From the NCBI RefSeq assembly GCF_014695915.1, contig NZ_JACJPF010000078.1:36361-100360 (forward strand): DNA of 64,000 nucleotides. The letters run 5' to 3'. The notes beneath the pieces are model-generated. The model was given only the letters and a program-made list of their open reading frames with translations. It did not search any database and had not been told where the DNA came from. Source of the stretch: Trichocoleus sp. FACHB-40. Its GTDB lineage: Bacteria > Cyanobacteriota > Cyanobacteriia > Cyanobacteriales > FACHB-T130. The first letter of the stretch is position 1; each line of letters opens with the position of its first letter. Both the position numbers and the translations under genes were made by a program. This document shows, one piece after another, positions 56,601 through 64,000 of the stretch.

Positions 56601-58186
56601 GCACGGTTTTGTCTGTTAACGACGTTTTAGTTTACACGCCGCCAGCAGGGGTTATTGGTCAGATTAATGCTTTGACGATTAGCGCCAGCGATCGCGTTTC
56701 CTTCTCCGCACCGCTACAGCTTTCCATCAATGTTTCTCCACCACCACCTGTACCAACGCCACCACCGCCAACACCTATACCAACGCCACCACCGCCAACA
56801 CCTATACCAACGCCACCACCCACACCACTACCCACACCACTACCCACACCAAGGCGACTGTCTAGAGATTTATCACCACCCCAGGAACAACCCCTTACCC
56901 AACTACAACCGATTATTCGACTTGTCTCTGTTGAAATTGACCCGTTTTTTGCACAAGTTGACCAGGGTTTCACGCTGCAATTTCAGCAATATTTGGGAGC
57001 AATTGCCGATACTCAGCTGGCCAGCTTAGACGAGGCGCGGGAAATTACTGCCGAAATTGAGGAAGCCACAGGCATTAAACCTGCCCTAGTTTATGTAACT
57101 TTTGTACCCCAGGCAGTTGCAACAACGGGGCCAGAAAATCCCCTGTCACAGGATAGCGACCAACTGGAAATCTTGATTGTGACAGCCAAGAAACCACCAA
57201 TTCGCCGGAGAATAGCAGGAGCAACGCGAGGTCAAGTTCTTAAATTAGCCCAAGAATTTCGCGGCGAACTGACCAAACCTATGAGAACGCGAGACTACCT
57301 GAAATCTGGCCAGCAACTCTATGAGTGGCTGATCGCACCTTTGGAAGGAGATTTAAGCGATCGCAAAATAAATAATCTCGTATTTCTCATGGATGCCGGG
57401 TTGCGGAGCCTACCTGTCGCCGCCCTCCACGATGGTAAAGGATTTCTGATAGAAAAATACAGCGTCGGCTTGATGCCGAGTCTCAGTCTCACCGATACTC
57501 GTTACCGCGACATCAAAAATTCCCAAGTTTTGGCAATGGGTGCTGCCAAATTTACCACGCAAAACCCCTTACCAGCAGTTCCAGCAGAATTATCCATCAT
57601 CGCTGATACTCTGTGGTCAGGCAAATTTTTCCTAAACGAAGCTTTCACCCTAAATAATCTCAAGGCACAGCGCCAAAAACAACCCTTCGGAATTGTACAC
57701 TTAGGCACTCACGCAGAATTTAAACCAGGCGCTCCCAGCAACTCCTACATCCAGCTTTGGGACACTCAGTTGCGATTAGACCAGATGCGGCAACTCGGCT
57801 GGAACGATCCCCCAGTAGAATTATTAGTGCTAAGCGCCTGTCGTACAGCTTTGGGAGATGAACAAGCAGAGTTAGGTTTTGCCGGATTAGCAGTGCAAGC
57901 TGGAGTGAAATCAGCGCTAGCTTCTTTATGGTACGTGTCAGATGAAGGTACTTTGGGGCTGATGAGTAACTTTTATGAGGAATTGAAAAAAGCCCCGATT
58001 AAAGCAGAAGCGCTACGTAGGACTCAGCTGGCAATGCTCAAAGGGCAAGTACGCCTTGAGGGTGGTCAAATCCGCACTTCTAATGGCTACTTCCCCTTGC
58101 CAACGTCTCTTGTTTCTAGGGGAGACGAAAACTTTGAGCATCCCTACTACTGGGCAGCTTTTACAATGATTGGCAACCCTTGGTAG
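53651..58186 (+). CDS. Secreted hemagglutinin (TPS)-domain CHAT protein
   Basis: A 1511-residue protein. The signal peptide ends about residue 28 (AIAQP). A TPS secretion domain follows (about 29-190), with LMNPAGIIFG as the NPxG motif and LNVPASFTATTA. Residues about 200-1000 are beta-helix-like repeats (NATNGNILTGNIT and variants), then a cadherin-like stretch. A Pro-rich linker (about 1028-1070) leads to the CHAT domain (about 1180-1511) with His1354 in LGTHAEF and Cys1397 in SACRTALG. TPS proteins cross the outer membrane through a TpsB partner, which is not encoded here. CHAT domains are caspase-like proteases. A close paralogue follows. Confidence 0.88.
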   Translation: MKLLAKRIKWLLVILPFVGVIRIKQAIAQPIVPATDGTGTIVNVTGDRLDISGGKLSGQGDNLFHSFNQFDLNSAQTANFLTNQNIQNILGRVVGGDASKINGLIQVIGGNSNLYLMNPAGIIFGNNARLNVPASFTATTATSIGFGNNNWLNAIGNNNYADLSGTPSLFNLSATQASAIVNSGDLAVGQNQNLTLLSGVVVNTGRLAAPGGNITVAAVPGGLVRIAQPGNLLSIEVPATQKAADSSLAQMLTGGDISNATGVKVNSNGQVVLAGSGIGIPADPGTAIVSGSADVQGDTGGKVQVLGDKVGLVGANINASGNSGGGTVLIGGDYQGKGTVPNASRTYVSKDSAINADSKINGNGGRVIVWADDATEFHGNISARGGSNSGDGGFVEVSGKQGLSFAGKVDTSADKGSAGTLLLDPVNIRVTDQSAGPGAQDAQLADGQILFNDTPPADFIISETALEQAVNFGDVILQATNNITIDNLTTDGVLEFGFGQATSITFLADADLDGVGSFVMNPANAINTNGANLSITGASLTLGNIATDGGDLQLTSRNGAIATGAINTAPFYDSFGGSVLINATNGNILIDDVITRGGVISITNNNGGIETGILDSTTGFEDAPITITATNGDITTDDIQGGPISIINNSGAITTGTLDTSGFYGNPGNVLLNATSGNITTDDIITSGSPGNGGDVIINATNSNILTGNITAFGGNGDGGNVNIDATNGNILTGNITTSGDRDTSGEVSLTATGNTATGNIETGAIDTSITGFDITGGAVTLDAGNNVRFTTINTQATDVDGGDTIGGDVIITASGVVQGTGLLNSGATIQTQGFSQFAPDSAQGGSVAIQHNGGRDNFRFIVGDAANNGTAGSIDTGGSIGNGQIISPTQTIPNVNTLIPNDNTFDVGDPTVNGIRITFINQAPTITANSLLPDVQQNQSITFTLADLTTGVNDTNNDFTSVRLDAINGGTLTRQDGTPIVPGTVLSVNDVLVYTPPAGVIGQINALTISASDRVSFSAPLQLSINVSPPPPVPTPPPPTPIPTPPPPTPIPTPPPTPLPTPLPTPRRLSRDLSPPQEQPLTQLQPIIRLVSVEIDPFFAQVDQGFTLQFQQYLGAIADTQLASLDEAREITAEIEEATGIKPALVYVTFVPQAVATTGPENPLSQDSDQLEILIVTAKKPPIRRRIAGATRGQVLKLAQEFRGELTKPMRTRDYLKSGQQLYEWLIAPLEGDLSDRKINNLVFLMDAGLRSLPVAALHDGKGFLIEKYSVGLMPSLSLTDTRYRDIKNSQVLAMGAAKFTTQNPLPAVPAELSIIADTLWSGKFFLNEAFTLNNLKAQRQKQPFGIVHLGTHAEFKPGAPSNSYIQLWDTQLRLDQMRQLGWNDPPVELLVLSACRTALGDEQAELGFAGLAVQAGVKSALASLWYVSDEGTLGLMSNFYEELKKAPIKAEALRRTQLAMLKGQVRLEGGQIRTSNGYFPLPTSLVSRGDENFEHPYYWAAFTMIGNPW

Positions 58187-58920
58187 GGGCGGGATGGTGT
58201 AAATACCAGGCGCTACTCGCGCGATCGCTATTTCCCCTGGAGGAAGCGATCGCGGTTTGCTAGAATTCTAGCCAATCGAATCTCCGAATTATTTGTCTTG
58301 AGTGGTGGCGACACTCGGCGCGGTTGAATCACAGAAGTCCCCAATCCCTAGTCAACATCAAACATACGCTCAGGCGCTGGTAGTTCTACCAAAGGATAGT
58401 TGCGCCCACACTAAAGAGTCAGTATAATCACCGTTGGTACGGACAGCCAAGCAGCCTAAACTCAGCAAGGTGGGAAGTATAATTTTTCCCTATCCCTGGT
58501 GACCGCGACCTTGAGGATGATTGGCAACCCCCAGATACCGATCTGGAAGGGGACATCTCTAAAGCAACTTAATTTTAGTCAATACATATTTTAAAGTTAT
58601 ATCCACTTCCTTTAGGAAATAAATATCTTCCTAAGTGTATATACCTAAATAAATAAAACTATAGCAACACATCTTATTAAGATTAATATGTTAAAAATAT
58701 GGTTAGGATACTTTCGCAGGATAGTCTGGAAAACGAGAGAGATAGTATCATCTCAGTGGCAGTTAATTAAAAGTTTACCAGCCATCTACTACCTAATAGT
58801 GCCAGAAAGACTCGGTGCAATCTTACCAAATTTCTGGTTTCCTGCTACCCGCAAGCCGTTGGGGTAACAGGAAACCAGATTCTGAAACGAGTCGGGTGTT
58901 TCTTTGCAGGAATTAGTAAG
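58187..58920. other. Gap between the two CHAT genes
   Basis: 734 bases without an intact gene. The left half is of neutral composition with HIP1 sites and a short heptamer-like scrap. The right half is A/T-rich, with a long hairpin at 58833-58879 just before the second CHAT gene. A promoter for that gene is likely here. Confidence 0.6.
58833..58879. repeat. Long hairpin in the leader of the second CHAT gene
   Basis: TCTGGTTTCCTG and CAGGAAACCAGA (exact complement), with an inner TACCC/GGGTA pair and one mismatch, give an 18-base stem around an 11-base loop. It ends 41 bases before the ATG at 58921. It may be a dispersed repeat or a transcript element. Confidence 0.8.
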
Positions 58921-61900
58921 ATGAAAGTCGGTGTTTGCTCAATCAGCTTTTTGCTGAAAGCCAAAAATCAAGTAGGGAAGGAAACAGGAAAAGGGCTAAG
59001 ATACCTAATTTTGCCTTTAGCGTTGAGCTTTTTGCCTGTAAGCAGCCCTATGGGGATAAAATTAGCGATCGCGCAGCCACAACCGATCGTACCTGATGCG
59101 GACACTGGCACCCAAGTCAACACCAATGGCGATCGCTTTGACATCACAGGCGGCAAACTTTCCAACGATCAAACGAACCTTTTCCACAGCTTTACTCAGT
59201 TTGGTCTGGATGCGAACCAAATTGCCAATTTTATATCGCTACCAGGAATTCAAAATATACTAGGTCGCGTCACAGGTGGCAACGCTTCCGTAATTAACGG
59301 GATTATACAGGTAACAAATGGCAACGCCAACCTCTTCTTGATGAACCCAGCAGGAATTGTGTTTGGCTCAGGAGCAAGCCTGAATGTCCCAGCCAGCTTT
59401 ACCGCTACCACTGCCACAGGAATAGGCTTTGGCGACAACTGGTTAAGTGCATATGGTAATAATAACTACGTAGCCCTGAATGGGAATCCCAACGCCTTTG
59501 CCTTCACCAACGCTCAGCCTGGTGCGATTGTCAACGCAGGGCAGTTGAGCGTACCACTAGGAAAAGATATAGCCTTACTCGGCGGCACTGTAGTAAACAC
59601 GGGAAACCTGCAAGCACCAGAGGGTAATATCACCGTGACAGCCGTACCAGGTGAAAACATGGTACGTCTGAGCCAACCAGGGAATGTACTGAGTTTAGAA
59701 GTTCAACCGCTTCCCCCATCTGTTCCCATCGCCCCATCCCCCTCGGTAGCACCCTCGCTTCCCCTGTTGTTAACTGGAGGCAGTGGGGTTAATGCCACAG
59801 GGCTAACAGTCAATAGCAGTGGTCAAGTGGTGCTAACAGGTTCTAACATTAGCATTCCCACAGAACCAGGAGTAGCGATCGCCTCCGGCAATCTCAATGT
59901 TTCCGGACAAACGGGCGGCAAAGTGCAAATTCTAGGCAACCAAGTTGGGCTGGTAGGTGCAAATATAAACGCCTCTGGCACAAATGGCGGTGGAAGCGTG
60001 TTAATCGGCGGCGACTATCAAGGTAAAGGTACAGTACCAAACGCCGAACGCACCTACATTGATAGCACTTCTACAATTAATGCCAACAGTCTTCTTAACG
60101 GAGATGGTGGGCGTGTCATCGTCTGGGCAGATCAAGCTACAGAGTTTTTTGGCAACATCAGCGCCCGTGGTGGCGATAATTCAGGTAATGGCGGCTTTGT
60201 CGAAGTATCAGGCAAGGTAAACCTGAATTTCAAAGGCACAGTCGATACCCAAGCACCGAAAGGTACTATGGGAACCTTGCTACTAGATCCAGTAGACATC
60301 ACAATCAAGAGCGGTAGCGGTGACGGTGCGGCGGACGGAACGAACACATTTGCAGGCGATCCTTCCGGCACTACTGCTCGCATACTCTCTGGCGACCCCG
60401 GACCTACAATCATCTACGAGTCAGAACTAGAGGGTATTTCTGGCAGTACCAACATAAGTCTACAAGCCAGTAACAATATTACAATCGAGAAATTAACAGA
60501 TAACGCTTTGACCTTTGATCCTGGCACAGGAAGGATCTCCTTTACGGCGGGTGGAGCTTTTTCTATGGATCGAGGAGACACCATTGTTGCCGAGGGTAGA
60601 ACTGTATCAATTTCAGGAGCAACAGGTGTAACCGTTGGAAATATAGATACTTCAGCTAAGAGCCAAGGCAATGCTGGAGGTGTATCTTTGACATCCAGCT
60701 CCGGCAACATCATCGCCGGGAATATAATCACAAGCGATAAAGGCCCCGGTAATGCAGGTTCTGTAAATTTAACTGCCAGAAGCAACATTAGCGCAGGCGA
60801 TATAACAACCGCAGATCAAAGCCAAGGCAATGCTGGTTCAATAACGGTTTTGTCAACTGGCGGCACCATTAACGTCGGCAACTTAGATGCAAGCGAACAG
60901 GGACCGGGTGATTCGGGTGCTGTGAATCTCACCGCCTCTGGAAGCATTACACATAAAACTATAGATCAGACTGAGCAGGGGCCGGGCGATGCGGCAGCTT
61001 CGGCTAACGTAAGACCAACAACAGGTACTAATACCAATACAGGGAACACAGGGAACACAGGGAACACAGGGAACACAGGCGGAAACCAAAACCCACCGCC
61101 TGGTGGGAATACAGGCGGCAATACAGGCAACACGGGCGGTAGCACAGGGAACACAGGCGGCAACCAAAACCCACCGCCTGGTGGGGATACAGGCGGCAAT
61201 ACAGGGAACACGGGCGGCAACACGGGCGGTAGCACAGGGAACACAGGTGGCAACCAAAACCCACCGCCTGGTGGGGATACAGGCGGCAATACAGGTAACA
61301 CGGGCGGTAGCACAGGGAACACAGGCGGCAACCAAAACCCACCGCCTGGTGGGGATACAGGCGGCAATACGGGCGGTAATACAGGTAACACGGGCGGTAG
61401 CACAGGGAACACAGGCGGCAACCAAAACCCACCGCCTGGTGGGGATACAGGTGGCAGCACAGGTGGCAACACGGGCGGTAGCACAGGGAACACAGGCGGA
61501 AACCAAAACCCACCGGGGGGGAACCAAAACCCGTCGGGCGGAGGCAGCACAGGTGGTGACACAGGTGGTAGCACAGGTGGCACAGGCAGCACAGGTGGCA
61601 CAGGCAGCACAGGTGGCACAGGCAGCACAGGTGGTGACACAGGTGGCAGCACAGGTGGCACGGGCAGCACAGGTGGTGACACAGGTGGTAGCACAGGTGG
61701 CAGCACAGGTGGCACAGGCAGCACAGGTGGCAGCACAGGTGGCAGCACAGGTGACACAGGTGGTAGCACAGGTGGTGACACAGGTGGTAGCACAGGTGGT
61801 AGCACAGGTGGTAGCACAGGTGGTAGCACAGGTGGTAGCACAGGTGGCACGGGCAGCACAGGTGGTAGCACAGGTGGCACGGGCAGCACAGGTGGTGACA

Positions 61901-63612
61901 CAGGTGGCACGGGCAACACAGGCGGCAACCAAGGTAGTGGCAGCACGGGCGGCAACCAAGGTAGTGGCAGCAGTACAGACAGCTCTAATGGTGGCACGGG
62001 AAGCACTGGCGGCACGGGTAGTAACAGTGGTAGCGGTACTGGTGGCACTACTACCAACAAACCAAGCTCCGCAGGTAGCAAAACTGACGCTGGCAGCGAT
62101 CGCGATCGCTCCGGAGATGGTCAAGCAAGCTCCGGAGATGGTCAAGCAAGCTCCGGAGATGGTCAAGCAAGCTCCGGAGATGGTCAAACAGATCAGGCAG
62201 GCAATCGCCCTCTCAACTCTTCCCAAGAGGCTAATTCATCACCGAAACAATCGGTACAGGCAAACGCGCCATCAGTTTCAGATAGAAGTGGAGACTCAAT
62301 TTCTGCGCTTGATGAATCCTATACGCGGCAATTTGAGCAATATTTAGGGCTGGACGCTCAACCTCGAATTACAACACTGGCAGATGCCCAGGCAAATCTA
62401 CAAAAAATTGAGCAAGCAACTGGAGTTAAACCTGCACTCATCTATATAGCTTTTGTCCCCCAGACGGCTGCACCCAGTGGGACAGCAAACATGGTACAGG
62501 AGCAATCAAACAAACCAGAAACCCAGCAACAGTCTAGTTCCCCTAGCACAGTGACCCAAATTCGGACTGTGCATGATAACGACCAGCTGGAATTAATGGT
62601 GGTGACATCAGATGGTGTACCAATTCGCAAGCGGGTTGATGGGACAATGCGATCGCAAGTTCTCAACATTGCCAATAAATTCCGCTCCCAAGTCATTAAC
62701 CCCCGAAAACAGAACGGCTACCTAGCTCCAGCCCAACAACTATATAAGTGGCTGATAGCACCCATCGCCGCTGATTTACAACAGCAAGGTATCCAGAATC
62801 TGGTCTTCATCCCAGACACAGGCTTACGCTCTATCCCTATGGCTGCTCTCCACGATGGTCAAAAGTTTCTCGTGCAGAACTACAGCGTCGGGATGATGCC
62901 CAGTCTCAGCCTCACGGATACCACACACAAAGACATCAGAAACTCTCAAGTCCTGGCAATGGGAATGGCGAAATTCTCCAACCACAGCCCCCTACCAGCA
63001 GTACCTCTAGAATTGGCTAGCATTACACCAAATCTCTGGGAGGGCAAGTCCTTCCTAAACGATACCTTCACCCTAAAGAATCTCAAGTCGCAACGCAGCA
63101 GTTCGCAACCCTTTGCCATTGTCCACTTGGCAACCCATGCCGAATTTGAGATTGGTCCCCCCAGCAAATCTTACATTCAACTGTGGGACACCAAACTTCG
63201 ATTAGACCAACTGCGACAAATGGGCTGGAATGATCCGCCTGTGGAGTTATTAGTGCTGAGTGCCTGTCGCACAGCACTAGGCAGCGAACAAGCAGAGATG
63301 GGCTTTGCGGGCTTAGCTATTCAGGCAGGCGTAAAGTCGGCACTGGGCAGTCTATGGTACGTCAATGATGCCGGAACACTGGGACTGATGAGCAACTTCT
63401 ACGAACAATTGAAAAAAACCCCCACCAAAGCCCAGGCATTACGAGAGGCGCAGATAGCGATGCTCAATGGGAAAATACGCATTGAGGGCAATCAAATGGT
63501 TAGTCTCAAGGAAAATATTCTGCTACCTCCAGAACTGTCAAGACCAGGAAGTAAAAGTCTCGCGCATCCCTATTACTGGGCAGCTTTCACCATAATTGGG
63601 AATCCCTGGTAA
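58921..63612 (+). CDS. Secreted hemagglutinin (TPS)-domain CHAT protein with Gly/Asn/Thr linker
   Basis: 1563 residues, same plan as the gene at 53651. A long signal region (about 1-51, two-part, ending AIAQP) resembles the extended signal peptides of two-partner secretion. The TPS domain (about 52-205) has LMNPAGIVFG. Beta-helix-like repeats run to about 690. Then a ~340-residue linker of Gly/Asn/Thr/Ser/Gln repeats (about 702-1040), a GDGQASS tetrarepeat (about 1065-1088), and the CHAT domain (about 1230-1563) with His1406 in LATHAEF and Cys1449 in SACRTALG. The stop lies 24 bases before the end of an IS1-type element. Function unknown. Confidence 0.88.
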   Translation: MKVGVCSISFLLKAKNQVGKETGKGLRYLILPLALSFLPVSSPMGIKLAIAQPQPIVPDADTGTQVNTNGDRFDITGGKLSNDQTNLFHSFTQFGLDANQIANFISLPGIQNILGRVTGGNASVINGIIQVTNGNANLFLMNPAGIVFGSGASLNVPASFTATTATGIGFGDNWLSAYGNNNYVALNGNPNAFAFTNAQPGAIVNAGQLSVPLGKDIALLGGTVVNTGNLQAPEGNITVTAVPGENMVRLSQPGNVLSLEVQPLPPSVPIAPSPSVAPSLPLLLTGGSGVNATGLTVNSSGQVVLTGSNISIPTEPGVAIASGNLNVSGQTGGKVQILGNQVGLVGANINASGTNGGGSVLIGGDYQGKGTVPNAERTYIDSTSTINANSLLNGDGGRVIVWADQATEFFGNISARGGDNSGNGGFVEVSGKVNLNFKGTVDTQAPKGTMGTLLLDPVDITIKSGSGDGAADGTNTFAGDPSGTTARILSGDPGPTIIYESELEGISGSTNISLQASNNITIEKLTDNALTFDPGTGRISFTAGGAFSMDRGDTIVAEGRTVSISGATGVTVGNIDTSAKSQGNAGGVSLTSSSGNIIAGNIITSDKGPGNAGSVNLTARSNISAGDITTADQSQGNAGSITVLSTGGTINVGNLDASEQGPGDSGAVNLTASGSITHKTIDQTEQGPGDAAASANVRPTTGTNTNTGNTGNTGNTGNTGGNQNPPPGGNTGGNTGNTGGSTGNTGGNQNPPPGGDTGGNTGNTGGNTGGSTGNTGGNQNPPPGGDTGGNTGNTGGSTGNTGGNQNPPPGGDTGGNTGGNTGNTGGSTGNTGGNQNPPPGGDTGGSTGGNTGGSTGNTGGNQNPPGGNQNPSGGGSTGGDTGGSTGGTGSTGGTGSTGGTGSTGGDTGGSTGGTGSTGGDTGGSTGGSTGGTGSTGGSTGGSTGDTGGSTGGDTGGSTGGSTGGSTGGSTGGSTGGTGSTGGSTGGTGSTGGDTGGTGNTGGNQGSGSTGGNQGSGSSTDSSNGGTGSTGGTGSNSGSGTGGTTTNKPSSAGSKTDAGSDRDRSGDGQASSGDGQASSGDGQASSGDGQTDQAGNRPLNSSQEANSSPKQSVQANAPSVSDRSGDSISALDESYTRQFEQYLGLDAQPRITTLADAQANLQKIEQATGVKPALIYIAFVPQTAAPSGTANMVQEQSNKPETQQQSSSPSTVTQIRTVHDNDQLELMVVTSDGVPIRKRVDGTMRSQVLNIANKFRSQVINPRKQNGYLAPAQQLYKWLIAPIAADLQQQGIQNLVFIPDTGLRSIPMAALHDGQKFLVQNYSVGMMPSLSLTDTTHKDIRNSQVLAMGMAKFSNHSPLPAVPLELASITPNLWEGKSFLNDTFTLKNLKSQRSSSQPFAIVHLATHAEFEIGPPSKSYIQLWDTKLRLDQLRQMGWNDPPVELLVLSACRTALGSEQAEMGFAGLAIQAGVKSALGSLWYVNDAGTLGLMSNFYEQLKKTPTKAQALREAQIAMLNGKIRIEGNQMVSLKENILLPPELSRPGSKSLAHPYYWAAFTIIGNPW
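61024..61970 (+). repeat. Coding minisatellite in the second CHAT gene
   Basis: 61024-61510 is built of 5 or so copies of a ~78-base cassette coding for GGNQNPPPGGDTGG-type peptides. 61540-61970 is built of short ACAGGTGGTAGC-type units coding for TGGS/TGGT. The third base varies between units (GGC/GGT, AAC/AAT), so the repeat is partly diverged at DNA level and better kept at protein level. A 21-base unit repeats four times at about 62110-62187. Confidence 0.88.
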
Positions 63613-63636
63613 TAGAGTTTTGAGTTTTGAGTTTTC

Positions 63637-64000
63637 GGTGGTGCTAAACAAGTAATGATGCATTGTAATCATGCACAAAATACCAAATGGCACCAATGTG
63701 ATTCTCTAAGGACTTGGAAAACGATAAGGTTTTTCGGACTAATCGAGACACCCGTTGTCTCAACGTGTTGTTGAATCGCTCGATGTAACTTGTTTTGCCG
63801 GTTTCTTTGCCCACTGCCCGATGCCGCTGGCTCGGTAGAACTGCTGCATACGCTGCCCAAAAATCCGTATAAGCAACCGCGAAGACAGCGGTAGACGGGG
63901 GGCAGAGAATTCCACAGTTTTCGTGCCGCGGCTTCATCGCGTACACCAATATAAACGCCAACAATTTCACGGGTGTCCGCATCAAGAGCTAACCAGACCC
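63637..64000 (-). mobile_element. IS1-family insertion sequence, one end plus partial transposase
   Basis: The element runs off the window. Its end starts GGTGGTGCTAAACAAG at 63637, close to the GGTGATGCTG inverted repeat of IS1. The transposase stop lies 7 bases inside this end, as usual for IS1. It landed 24 bases after the second CHAT gene. Confidence 0.8.
63644..64000 (-). pseudogene. IS1-family transposase (InsB-like), partial and frameshifted
   Basis: Two minus-strand frames carry pieces of one protein. From the window edge down to about 63890 one frame gives LALDADTREIVGVYIG (first catalytic Asp) and LWNSLPPVYR. From about 63880 to 63644 the next frame gives AVAYTDFWAAYAAVLPS (second Asp), GKTSYIERFNNTLRQ (Glu) and VRKTLSFSKSLENH. 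A base gained or lost between about 63880 and 63892 joins them. This is inside the DDE domain and not at the usual InsA/InsB slippage site, so it looks inactivating. Read error is the alternative. Confidence 0.75.

Noticed and set aside
60883..62226. Long antisense frames (371 and 447 codons) under the second CHAT gene
   Set aside because: They are by-products of a stop-free coding repeat (Pro/Val/Leu or Thr/Cys/Ala monotony).
61103..62347. 414-codon plus-strand frame in another register of the CHAT gene
   Set aside because: Composed of repeated Ala/Val/Gln/Thr units from the same minisatellite; the CHAT frame is clearly the real one.
1..64000. Scan for tRNA, rRNA and known riboswitches, including a B12 riboswitch near cbiT
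   Set aside because: No cloverleaf-like GGTTCGAATC arm, rRNA segment or B12-box was recognised by eye; a covariance search would be decisive.

Overview
The window is chromosomal DNA of a filamentous (Oscillatoriales-type) cyanobacterium. The evidence is dense HIP1 octamers (GCGATCGC), heptameric short tandem repeats between and inside genes, and many protein families typical of or restricted to cyanobacteria (DUF3172, DUF3386, AMIN proteins, two-domain M41-like proteases, hemagglutinin-type secretion domains fused to CHAT). No rRNA, tRNA or CRISPR array was seen. Genus and species cannot be fixed from this alone.

Layout. 1-4600: end of a GGDEF protein, a VanY/M41-like protease pair, an AEC transporter converging on an LMW phosphatase, a phosphoribosyltransferase. 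4660-8920: a GPH-type symporter and a compatible-solute ABC transporter operon (ATPase, permease, lipoprotein). 9085-15340: pentapeptide protein, PAS histidine kinase, AMIN protein, DUF3172, an orphan ABC-2 permease and small unknowns. 15340-17810: an accessory patch with two decayed copies of the permease gene end, an unrecognised gene paired with a DUF488 gene, and a frameshifted holin-like gene. 17809-29400: mostly housekeeping genes (ychF, a PLP decarboxylase, cbiT, cdsA, rluB-like, RodZ-like, malQ, NUDIX, M24 peptidase). 29600-34270: GNAT with a membrane insert, DUF4383, GH57 amylase, nfu. 34999-41430: a large secreted DUF4347/FG-GAP/Calx-beta/RTX protein, DUF3386, a GAF histidine kinase, an RHH protein. 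42490-51100: lepA, the UDP-glucose to UDP-xylose gene pair, APC permease, Uma2, VOC, TolQ-like and DUF2993 proteins. 51769-64000: a glycosyltransferase-like/TPR/methyltransferase fusion, two tandem giant secreted CHAT proteins, and a broken IS1-family element running off the window.

How genes fit together. The ABC operon imports compatible solutes. Ugd and the UXS-type decarboxylase supply UDP-GlcA and UDP-xylose for polysaccharide. MalQ and GH57 act on alpha-glucans. Three predicted secreted proteins carry a His/Cys pair typical of caspase-like (clan CD) folds: the DUF4347-RTX protein and both CHAT proteins. All three have long repeat linkers. The least explained parts are the unknown+DUF488 pair beside the permease remnants, the tandem CHAT proteins with interchangeable linkers, and the use of heptamer repeats as coding sequence in several proteins.
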